From assembly GCF_000222305.1 (NCBI RefSeq), contig NC_015921.1:186001-250000 (forward strand): 64,000 bases of DNA, given 5' to 3'. Of the stretch, positions 57,487 through 64,000 are shown one piece after another. How positions within the stretch are numbered: the stretch's first letter is position 1; every line of letters starts with the position of its first letter. Below the pieces are notes generated by a model. That model saw only the letters and a list, made by a program, of their open reading frames with translations, made no database searches and had not been told where the DNA came from. The position numbers and the translations under genes are program-made. This DNA comes from Borreliella bissettiae DN127. Its GTDB lineage: Bacteria; Spirochaetota; Spirochaetia; Borreliales; Borreliaceae.

Positions 57487-58089
57487 TTATAATACAAGTT
57501 TATCTCTAATTAAAGAAATCACTTTATTCTTATCTTCTTCACTAAAAATATTTATATTATCGTAAGAAAATTTTATTTTTGAAGACAAGTTATATTCATC
57601 GTACCACTTTAAATATTTCCTATTAAGCCCCTCAAGATAATCCCTTGGAATATTCATTTCAAAGCTTCTATTTCTATTTTTAATTCTGCGCTCAACCTCA
57701 TCAATACTACAATCAAGGTAAACAAGCAAACTTGGTCGCTGAGAATGTTCAAGCATATTGTCAAGAAGATCGATATATATTTTATACTCCTCATCAGAAA
57801 TGTGCCCATCACAATTTAAAAGAGACGCAAACACACAATCACCATAAATAGATCTGTCCAATATGCCCCCTTTTGTTCTAAATACACCTTTTATTAATTT
57901 AAACCTCTCATTAAGAAAATTAATTTGAACTGGAAATGCCCATCTGGATTTATCCTTATAAAATTTGTCCAATACAGCCAAAGTAAAATCATTATTCAGC
58001 TCACTGTAAAAAGGAACTTCCAGCTCCCTTGATAAAATATTTCCAAGGGTAGTTTTTCCTACCCCAATTAAACCTTCTATTACAATCAC
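57487..58089 (-). CDS. Deoxynucleoside kinase
   Basis: About 200 residues. A P-loop GLIGVGKTT lies near the N-terminus, with DRSIYGDCVFA (the DRS motif) and RRIKNRNRSFE (the LID arginines), typical of deoxyguanosine/deoxyadenosine kinases. GGAGG at ~58094-58098 favours the GTG at 58087-58089 or the TTG just before it. Borrelia depends on salvage of purines and deoxynucleosides, which gives the enzyme a clear role. Substrate preference is not visible. Confidence 0.88.
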   Translation of the reverse strand: MIVIEGLIGVGKTTLGNILSRELEVPFYSELNNDFTLAVLDKFYKDKSRWAFPVQINFLNERFKLIKGVFRTKGGILDRSIYGDCVFASLLNCDGHISDEEYKIYIDLLDNMLEHSQRPSLLVYLDCSIDEVERRIKNRNRSFEMNIPRDYLEGLNRKYLKWYDEYNLSSKIKFSYDNINIFSEEDKNKVISLIRDKLVL

Positions 58090-58266
58090 CAAGTCTACCT
58101 CCAAAATAACTTAAATAAATTCACACATAAACTAAAAAAGAATTACTAAAGAATAAAACTTCATTAATCAAAAAATCCAATGTAAAAATTTTAATATAAA
58201 ATAAAAAATCCTTAAACAAATTTCAGAAAAGAAATTCACAATTTAAAAATTAAAATTTTTAAATTA

Positions 58267-58295
58267 TTGACATTAATCTTAATTAAAAATAAGAT
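58267..58295 (+). promoter_or_regulatory. Promoter of the glpFKD operon
   Basis: TTGACA (58267-58272), a 17-bp spacer, then TAAGAT (58290-58295). The -35 is a perfect consensus. It predicts transcription from about 58302, which would leave a ~195-nt leader before glpF; from memory a leader of about this length has been reported for B. burgdorferi. Confidence 0.7.
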
Positions 58296-58340
58296 ATTAA
58301 ATATAATTTTAATAAAACTTTTATTAAAAAAATTAATTAT

Positions 58341-58361
58341 TTTTAGTAAAAAAGACTAAAA
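58341..58361 (+). promoter_or_regulatory. Leader hairpin 1 of the glp operon
   Basis: TTTTAGT and ACTAAAA form a perfect 7-bp stem around a seven-base A-rich loop, inside the predicted leader. It has no T-run after it. Confidence 0.45.
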
Positions 58362-58400
58362 TATAAAAAATTCTAACCATCTTGCAAAAAACACAATGAT

Positions 58401-58420
58401 ATTTAATTAAAAAATTAAAT
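58401..58420 (+). promoter_or_regulatory. Leader hairpin 2 of the glp operon
   Basis: ATTTAATT, AAAA, AATTAAAT: a perfect 8-bp stem with a four-base loop, about 65 nt before the glpF ribosome binding site (AAGGAG). All pairs are A-T, so stability is low. Confidence 0.4.
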
Positions 58421-58498
58421 GTATTCTGATTCAAAAATTAAAAATTAAAACTTTTTAATAAAAAATAAAAATTGTTATAAAAATAAGGAGATATAATT

Positions 58499-59263
58499 AT
58501 GAATTATACAAAATTCCAAGAATTTATATCGGAATTTTTGGGAACATTCATCCTATTGGCTTTAGGAACTGGATCTGTGGCAATGACAGTATTATTCCCC
58601 TCAAGCCCCGAAGTACCAGGAGAAATAATAAAAGGCGGATATACAAATATAGTATTTGGATGGGGATTGGGTGTAACTTTTGGTATTTATACAGCAGCAA
58701 GAATAAGCGGAGCACACCTAAATCCAGCTGTTAGCATAGGATTAGCAAGTACTGGAAAATTTCCTGTTTCAAAACTTTTGCATTACATTGTAGCGCAAAT
58801 ATTAGGGGCTTTTACAGGCGCATTAATGACACTTGTCGTATTTTATCCTAAATGGATAGAAATGGACCCTGGGCTTGAAAATACTCAAGGAATAATGGCA
58901 ACCTTCCCTGCTGTTCCTGGATTTTTGCCTGGATTTATTGATCAAATTTTTGGAACTTTTTTGCTAATGTTTTTAATTTCTGTTGTTGGAGATTTTACAA
59001 AAAAATACAATGATAACCCATTTATTCCATTTATTATAGGAGCAGTGGTTTTATCAATAGGAATAAGTTTTGGAGGAATGCACGGTTATGCTATTAATCC
59101 TGCAAGGGATCTGGGGCCAAGACTTTTGCTCTTATTTGCTGGATTTAAAAATCATGGATTTAACAATCTAAGCATATTTATTGTACCAATAATTGGCCCA
59201 ATAATTGGAGCAATTTTGGGAGCCACAATTTACGAATTTACACTAAAAAATAACAAAGACTAA
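58499..59263 (+). CDS. glpF: Glycerol uptake facilitator GlpF
   Basis: 254 residues with six membrane segments and the two aquaglyceroporin half-helix motifs: NPA at 75-77 (SGAHLNPAVS) and NPA at 200-202 (YAINPARD), where the Asp after the second motif marks glycerol channels. AAGGAG lies 8 nt before the ATG. It is the first gene of the glycerol operon, which supports Borrelia growth in the tick. Confidence 0.96.
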   Translation: MNYTKFQEFISEFLGTFILLALGTGSVAMTVLFPSSPEVPGEIIKGGYTNIVFGWGLGVTFGIYTAARISGAHLNPAVSIGLASTGKFPVSKLLHYIVAQILGAFTGALMTLVVFYPKWIEMDPGLENTQGIMATFPAVPGFLPGFIDQIFGTFLLMFLISVVGDFTKKYNDNPFIPFIIGAVVLSIGISFGGMHGYAINPARDLGPRLLLLFAGFKNHGFNNLSIFIVPIIGPIIGAILGATIYEFTLKNNKD

Positions 59264-59306
59264 AAGAAAAGATATTTATCTTTATTAAAGAAAAAAGGAA
59301 AAAACT

Positions 59307-60812
59307 ATGAAGTACATTTTATCTATTGATCAAGGTACTACTAGCTCGAGAGCAATGGTATTTGACAAAAATGCAAACATAAAAGGATTTGCTCAAAAAG
59401 AATTTACTCAAATTTATCCACAACCAAGTTGGGTAGAACATGATCCTACCGAAATATGGGGGTCACAACTTGGAGTTATAACAGAAGCTATGGCAAATGC
59501 AAGAATTTTACCAAATGAAGTTGATGCTATTGGAATAACTAATCAAAGAGAAACCACAGTTGTATGGGAAAAAAATACAGGAAAGCCCATCTATAATGCA
59601 ATAGTGTGGCAAGACAGAAGAACTGCAAAAATTTGTGACCAATTAAAAAACGAAGGAAAAGATAAAATTATTTTGGAAAAAACAGGCTTGGTGCTAGATT
59701 CTTATTTTAGCGGAACAAAAATAATGTGGATCTTGGATAATGTAGAAGGCGCCAGACAAAAAGCTGAAAATGGCGAATTGTGCTTTGGAACAATAGATAC
59801 ATGGATATTGTGGAATCTGACTCAAAAAAAAGAACATGCAACTGATTACTCTAATGCTTCAAGAACATTATTATTAAACATTAAAACATTAAAGTGGGAT
59901 GATGAACTTTTAAGCATATTAAATATTCCAAAAGCAATTTTGCCTGAACTTAAAGAAAGTTCTACAATATATGGAAAAACAGACAAATCACTATTTGGAG
60001 CAGAAATTCCTATCGCAGGAATCGCTGGAGATCAATTTGCAGCAACATTTGGACAAGCCTGTCTTAAAAAAGGTATGGCCAAAAACACCTATGGAACTGG
60101 CTGCTTTTTAACAGTTAATATCGGAAAAGAACCAATCATTAGCCATGACAAGCTTTTAACTTCAATTGCATGGGGAAGAAAAAAATCTGTAACTTATGTT
60201 CTTGAAGGAAGTGTTTTTATTGGCGGAGCTGTAGTTCAGTGGTTAAGAGACGGTCTTGAATTTTTCAGAAAAAGCTCAGATGCAGAAGCATTAGCAAGCT
60301 CTGTCTTAGATAATGGTGGGGTTTATTTTGTACCAGCATTTGTTGGGCTTGGTGCACCCCATTGGGATTCTTATGCAAGAGGAACAATCATCGGAATAAC
60401 AAGAGGATCAACAAAAGCTCACATTACAAGAGCTGCTCTTGAGAGCATCGCATTTCAAAGTTTTGATATACTAAATACTATGAAAAAATCCATTTCCAAC
60501 TTTGAAATTCAAGAATTAAGAGTAGACGGGGGAGCAAGTCAAAACAATCTATTAATGCAATTTCAAGCTGATCTTTTAGAATGCAAAGTTGTAAGACCAA
60601 AAATAACAGAAACAACCGCTCTTGGGGCTGCCTACCTTGCAGGACTTGCAACAGGTTATTGGCAAAGTGCAGAAGAAATTATAAGCCTTTGGCAAGTAGA
60701 TAAAATATTTGAACCTTCAATGCCTAAAAATCAAAAAGAAATGCTTCTTGAGAATTGGAACAGAGCAATTGAAAAATCAAAATCCTGGATACAGAATTCT
60801 AATGGTCTATAA
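59307..60812 (+). CDS. glpK: Glycerol kinase
   Basis: 501 residues, standard length. [15 protein letters not shown] at the N-terminus, TNQRET, the IVWQDRRT block and [11 protein letters not shown] are typical of FGGY glycerol kinases. It converts glycerol to glycerol-3-phosphate for GlpD or for phospholipids. It lies 43 bp after glpF. Confidence 0.97.
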   Translation: MKYILSIDQGTTSSRAMVFDKNANIKGFAQKEFTQIYPQPSWVEHDPTEIWGSQLGVITEAMANARILPNEVDAIGITNQRETTVVWEKNTGKPIYNAIVWQDRRTAKICDQLKNEGKDKIILEKTGLVLDSYFSGTKIMWILDNVEGARQKAENGELCFGTIDTWILWNLTQKKEHATDYSNASRTLLLNIKTLKWDDELLSILNIPKAILPELKESSTIYGKTDKSLFGAEIPIAGIAGDQFAATFGQACLKKGMAKNTYGTGCFLTVNIGKEPIISHDKLLTSIAWGRKKSVTYVLEGSVFIGGAVVQWLRDGLEFFRKSSDAEALASSVLDNGGVYFVPAFVGLGAPHWDSYARGTIIGITRGSTKAHITRAALESIAFQSFDILNTMKKSISNFEIQELRVDGGASQNNLLMQFQADLLECKVVRPKITETTALGAAYLAGLATGYWQSAEEIISLWQVDKIFEPSMPKNQKEMLLENWNRAIEKSKSWIQNSNGL

Positions 60813-61005
60813 AAGTTCAAAACAAGGCTTTGAATATCTATTGATATTGTGCATGCATTCAAGAAATAAACTGCCCAAACTTTATAAAAAGGTCCAATTC
60901 ATTGAAGTAATACAAAAAATGATTAATATCATATTAAATCTAAAGAAAAATCACAAAAAATTGAAAAATTTATCAGCGCAATTGGTCTATAGTGCTATTC
61001 AATAA
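60802..61005 (+). CDS. Small basic ORF between glpK and glpD, possible gene
   Basis: 67 residues if started at the ATG at 60802, which overlaps the glpK end by 11 bp. The product is basic ([20 protein letters not shown]), with no signal and no recognised domain. No good Shine-Dalgarno is present; an upstream ATG at 60709 would lie deep inside glpK. It fills most of the 264-bp glpK-glpD gap. It could be a small protein or non-coding operon spacer. Confidence 0.4.
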   Translation: MVYKSSKQGFEYLLILCMHSRNKLPKLYKKVQFIEVIQKMINIILNLKKNHKKLKNLSAQLVYSAIQ

Positions 61006-61076
61006 AATTAAAACAAATGGACTTTTCGAATTTCTTAAATCTAGTATTTAACTAAAAAGAAAAGAAATTAACCAAA

Positions 61077-62660
61077 ATGGAGGAATATTTAAATTTCATG
61101 GATAATAACAAAGAAACAAAATTAAAAGATCTTGAAAATCAAGAATTTGATCTTATAATAATTGGGGGAGGCTCAACAGGGCTTGGCATTGCAGTAGACG
61201 CAATTACACGGGGATACAAAACAATACTTATAGAAAAATTTGATTATGCAAAAGGCACTTCCTCTAGGTCAAGCAAATTAATTCACGGCGGAGTAAGATA
61301 TTTGGCCCAATGGAATATTTCTTTAGTTAAAGAAGCTTTACACGAAAAAGCCATTCTTGAGAAAAATGCACCCCATTTAATTAACGAATGCGCACTTATC
61401 ACTCCTATTTATAATGTTTTAGAAATACCTTATTATTATTTTGGATTAATTTATTACCACAATCTTATGGGTAAAGAAAAAACAGCCAAATACAAAACTA
61501 AATTACTGTCCAAAACATCTACCATTGAAAAAGCTCCTAATATTAAAGCAGAAGGCCTTAAATGCTCTGTTCTATATTACGACGATTCATTCGATGATGC
61601 TAGAATGGCAATAACATTGTTAAGAACTTTTACAGAGAAAGGGGGTATTGCTCTTAACTATACAGAACTTAAAAAATTCAACAAAGAAAACGGAAAACTT
61701 TCGGGGGTTCTCATACAAAACAAATTGTCAAAAGAACAAATTTCATTAAAAAGCAAATGTATAATAAACGCAACAGGAATATTTTCAGATGAAATAAGAA
61801 GGTTGGATGATGAAAAAGCTTTAAACATTATCAAACCTTCCCAAGGTAGCCATTTAATAATCAAAAAAGACAAATTTCCCAAAAATCATGCAATATTAAT
61901 ACCTAAAACTAGTGATAATAGGATTTTATTCGCTATTCCTTGGTATGATAGTGTTGTTTGTGGAAGCACTGACATTCCAATAAAAGAAATAGAAGAAGAA
62001 CCTAAAAGATTTGAAGAAGAGATTGACTTTATAATAAATAATTTAAATAGCTATTTAAATATTAAAATAGAAAAATCTGATGTAAAAAGCGTATACACCG
62101 GAATAAGGCCATTAATAATGGATCCAAAAGCTAAGGGAAACACTTCAAAAATCTCAAGAAATGAAAAAATATTTATATCAGATTCAAATCTTATTACAAT
62201 AGCGGGGGGCAAATATACTACATACAGAAAAATGGCAGAAAAAACCTTGCTTAAGGCAATAGAAAAAAATTTAATACCAAATTGTGCACCAACTACAGAA
62301 GATTTAAAGTTACACGGTTATCTTAAAAAAGAAGAGGCGATGAAAATTCCTGAACCTTTTAGAGCTTATGGCAGTGACTTTGAAATTCTAAAAAATATGC
62401 GGGGTTTTGACAAAAAGATACACGAAAACTTAGATTTAAATGAAGCTCAAATAGCTTTTTCAATTGACTTTGAACAAGCCAAAACGATTGAAGATGTTTT
62501 AGCAAGAAGAACAAGATCACTGCCTTTAAATCCTCAAGCCACAATTGAGGCTGCTCCTAGAGTTGCTGAAATAATGATGAAAAAATTAAATAAATCTGAA
62601 GAGTGGAAAAATGAACAAATAAAAAGCTTTTTAGAAATAAGTAAAAAATATATAATTTAA
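61077..62660 (+). CDS. glpD: Glycerol-3-phosphate dehydrogenase (FAD-dependent)
   Basis: 527 residues. FAD-binding DLIIIGGGSTGLGIAVDA (~25-42), SSRSSKLIHGGVRYL and the C-terminal AGGKYTTYRKMAE block identify GlpD/GlpO. It oxidises glycerol-3-phosphate to dihydroxyacetone phosphate, feeding glycolysis. The first ATG is used here; the second ATG (residue 8) has GGAGG upstream but 14 nt away. A strong terminator follows. Confidence 0.95.
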   Translation: MEEYLNFMDNNKETKLKDLENQEFDLIIIGGGSTGLGIAVDAITRGYKTILIEKFDYAKGTSSRSSKLIHGGVRYLAQWNISLVKEALHEKAILEKNAPHLINECALITPIYNVLEIPYYYFGLIYYHNLMGKEKTAKYKTKLLSKTSTIEKAPNIKAEGLKCSVLYYDDSFDDARMAITLLRTFTEKGGIALNYTELKKFNKENGKLSGVLIQNKLSKEQISLKSKCIINATGIFSDEIRRLDDEKALNIIKPSQGSHLIIKKDKFPKNHAILIPKTSDNRILFAIPWYDSVVCGSTDIPIKEIEEEPKRFEEEIDFIINNLNSYLNIKIEKSDVKSVYTGIRPLIMDPKAKGNTSKISRNEKIFISDSNLITIAGGKYTTYRKMAEKTLLKAIEKNLIPNCAPTTEDLKLHGYLKKEEAMKIPEPFRAYGSDFEILKNMRGFDKKIHENLDLNEAQIAFSIDFEQAKTIEDVLARRTRSLPLNPQATIEAAPRVAEIMMKKLNKSEEWKNEQIKSFLEISKKYII

Positions 62661-62686
62661 AATTAATTTAATTTATGCTACTAAAC

Positions 62687-62711
62687 AAAGGGATTGTTTA
62701 ACAATCCCTTT
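62687..62711. terminator. Bidirectional terminator between glpD and the YaaR-like gene
   Basis: AAAGGGATTGTT and its exact complement AACAATCCCTTT are separated by one T, giving a 10-bp or longer stem in RNA. T-runs follow on both strands. It sits between convergent genes and is the clearest intrinsic terminator in the window. Confidence 0.88.
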
Positions 62712-62750
62712 TAATTTAAAACTTAAAATATCAAAATCCTTAAACCCAAT

Positions 62751-63245
62751 TCACATTAGCAAATTCACAAGCAAACCTTGAATCTCTTCAATGCTATCTA
62801 AAAGTTTAATCTGAGTCATTTGATTTTGTAAAACAGAATAAGCAAGTCTGTCCAACTTATCGTTAATAATTTTAATAATTCTATACTTAGGACGCTTAGG
62901 ATCTCCCAAACTTCCCCCTTTTTGTTCTTTCAAGCAAACAGAGGATGATATAATAATGGATATAAACTCTGAAATAACTTTTTTGTAAAAAATCACATTT
63001 TGCCTGGAAGGCTCACTCAAAAGTCTCTCGCCAGTCTCATTAATTTCATCTAACATACTTCTAATTAAATCAAGATTAAACTCTCCATTTTCAAGTAAAA
63101 TAAAATGCTTATCCTCTTTAACACTTTCAGTCTGAAACACCGAAGAAAAAAGATTGTTCTTATCAAAAGACACCTTTTTACCACTTTTTTTATAATCTTT
63201 TGAATTAAGATTTAATACCCCAGCAATCAAATTATTTACTTTCAT
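62751..63245 (-). CDS. YaaR family (DUF327) protein
   Basis: 164 residues. The helical pattern LDEINETGERLLSEPSRQN, then KKVISEFISIII and a C-terminal KLDRLAYSVLQNQ, matches the YaaR/DUF327 family, which is of unknown function and frequent in spirochaetes and Firmicutes. Its start overlaps the bactofilin gene by 14 bp, so the two proteins are translationally linked. Confidence 0.8.
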   Translation of the reverse strand: MKVNNLIAGVLNLNSKDYKKSGKKVSFDKNNLFSSVFQTESVKEDKHFILLENGEFNLDLIRSMLDEINETGERLLSEPSRQNVIFYKKVISEFISIIISSSVCLKEQKGGSLGDPKRPKYRIIKIINDKLDRLAYSVLQNQMTQIKLLDSIEEIQGLLVNLLM

Positions 63246-63786
63246 CTATTTTGTTCACAACATTTGAAAAATATTTATCATTTTCGCCTTCTAAAAGTTG
63301 AAAAGATTTTTTTTCTTCTTGATGTTCCTTATTGATTTCAATTAAAAGATCTTCATTGACCTTGTAAGAGCCAGTATAAAAAAATGTATTTCTTTCAGGA
63401 GCTCTAAGATACTCAGCACCAATATCCATATACCCATCAATAATAGCGCCCTCTTCAACTTCAATCGATTTACAAGAAATATTTCCAATAACACACCCCG
63501 ATGCAAATATTTTAATCTTGCTTTTAGCATAAATATTACCCACAACCATTCCAGAAATAACAAGTTCATTAGCATCAATGCTGGATTTAACTCTACCACT
63601 CTCTCCAATAATTACCCTTTTCGTAGAGCTAATAGTGCCCATAAAATCACCATCAAGCCTAATAAAATTATTTGAAACCAAGTCTCCTTTAAAAAAATCA
63701 CCAACGCCCACTATTGTTTTTATTTCATCAAAAATAAACAAAGACGGGGCTTTTCTTTCTTTTTTCACAGTCAAAAAATTTAACAT
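63232..63786 (-). CDS. Bactofilin
   Basis: 184 residues. A central beta-helix of repeats (~30-130; GDFFKGDLVSNNFIRLDGDFMGTISS, then VISGMVVGNIYAKSKI and CKSIEVEEGAIIDGYMDI) is flanked by a ~25-residue head and a charged tail, the usual bactofilin plan. The ATG follows directly after the stop of an M23 peptidase gene. Bactofilin-M23 pairs control cell shape in other bacteria. Confidence 0.9.
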   Translation of the reverse strand: MLNFLTVKKERKAPSLFIFDEIKTIVGVGDFFKGDLVSNNFIRLDGDFMGTISSTKRVIIGESGRVKSSIDANELVISGMVVGNIYAKSKIKIFASGCVIGNISCKSIEVEEGAIIDGYMDIGAEYLRAPERNTFFYTGSYKVNEDLLIEINKEHQEEKKSFQLLEGENDKYFSNVVNKIDESK

Positions 63787-64000
63787 CTATTTCGAAGCTC
63801 CTGTTGCTAAATTTAAATACATATCGGGATTAATAACTTGAGAACCTACACGAACCTCATAATGAACATGGGGGCCTGTTGCATAACCTGTCTGCCCCAT
63901 AAATCCAATTATCTGTCCCTTTTTAACATAAGACCCCTTAGAAGTATTAAGACGCGACATATGTGCATAAAGAGTCGCAAGCCCATACTTATGCTTAATT
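63787..64000 (-). CDS. M23 family metallopeptidase (LytM domain), C-terminal part only
   Basis: The last ~70 residues are visible, ending in TAG at 63787-63789. They contain LATLYAHMSRL, VKKGQIIGFMGQTG and GPHVHYEVRVG, with the HxH zinc ligands of LytM endopeptidases. These enzymes cut peptidoglycan cross-links. The stop abuts the bactofilin start, so the two are one transcription unit; the rest of the gene lies beyond the window. Confidence 0.9.
   Translation of the reverse strand, partial: IKHKYGLATLYAHMSRLNTSKGSYVKKGQIIGFMGQTGYATGPHVHYEVRVGSQVINPDMYLNLATGASK

Larger units (their letters stand above)
58105..58498. other. Intergenic region holding the glp promoter and long leader
   Basis: 394 bp, extremely AT-rich, with no plausible gene. 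The first ~160 bp must hold the promoter of the kinase gene (-). The rest carries the glp promoter and a leader of about 195 nt described separately. Confidence 0.7.

Overview
The window is a stretch of the linear chromosome of a Lyme-disease spirochaete (Borrelia/Borreliella burgdorferi sensu lato). The evidence is the very AT-rich sequence, the Lys/Asn/Ile-rich proteins, and a gene order from flgL-fliW-csrA through rel, lmp1, pstSCAB, fliG1, rho-hbb, lnt and glpFKD to a bactofilin/M23 pair. From memory this matches roughly BB0182-BB0246 of strain B31. I cannot name the genospecies. I see no rRNA, CRISPR array, insertion sequence, prophage or plasmid-like segment; this is core chromosome.

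Layout. 1-860: end of flgL, then fliW and csrA (flagellin homeostasis). 841-3522 (-): tRNA-t6A genes tsaB/tsaE, a small unknown gene and the infC-rpmI-rplT operon. 3727-5122 (+): a membrane protein and a lipoprotein. 5135-7080 (-): tatD and a TPR protein. 7417-13567 (+): prfA-prmC-rel and a large membrane protein. 13574-16187 (-): murE-ddl. 16302-21608 (+): tRNA-Cys, a CNNM/CBS protein with a premature stop, hflK-hflC, two tandem tRNA-Phe genes and a degenerate HD-GYP-like protein. 21612-22148 (-): rsmD. 22234-31458 (+): gtaB, an unknown gene, two TPR proteins including the repeat-bearing surface protein Lmp1, mutL, a coiled-coil protein and a CAU tRNA. 31469-32678 (-): efp and a lipoprotein. 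32844-37008 (+): pstSCAB. 37011-41860 (-): a ZIP transporter, alaS, fliG1, pgl and a small membrane protein. 41929-47965: dus (+), serS (-), a lipoprotein and an M16 protease (+). 48000-55004 (-): rpmE, rho, a bactofilin, hbb, rpsT, a membrane protein, ychF and a TPR/NHL/VWA protein. 55153-58089: lnt (+), an exported protein and a deoxynucleoside kinase (-). 58499-62660 (+): the glycerol operon glpF-glpK-(small ORF)-glpD behind a long leader. 62751-64000 (-): a YaaR-like protein, a second bactofilin and the end of an M23 peptidase.

How the genes fit together. Several sets are functionally coherent: release factor 1 with its methyltransferase; MurE and Ddl for peptidoglycan stem peptides; high-affinity phosphate uptake without an adjacent phoU; glycerol uptake and entry into glycolysis; flagellar assembly and its CsrA/FliW control; and bactofilin with M23 hydrolase, a pairing linked to cell shape in other bacteria.

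The observations I rate highest are: an in-frame ochre codon that removes the last ~22 residues of the CNNM/CBS protein while the downstream codons still encode the expected domain end; a ~230-residue PstS-like insert in the permease PstA; a perfect 20-bp palindrome between pstS and pstC; a degenerate HD-GYP domain; four nearly identical 162-bp units in lmp1; and a predicted ~195-nt glp leader with two perfect hairpins.
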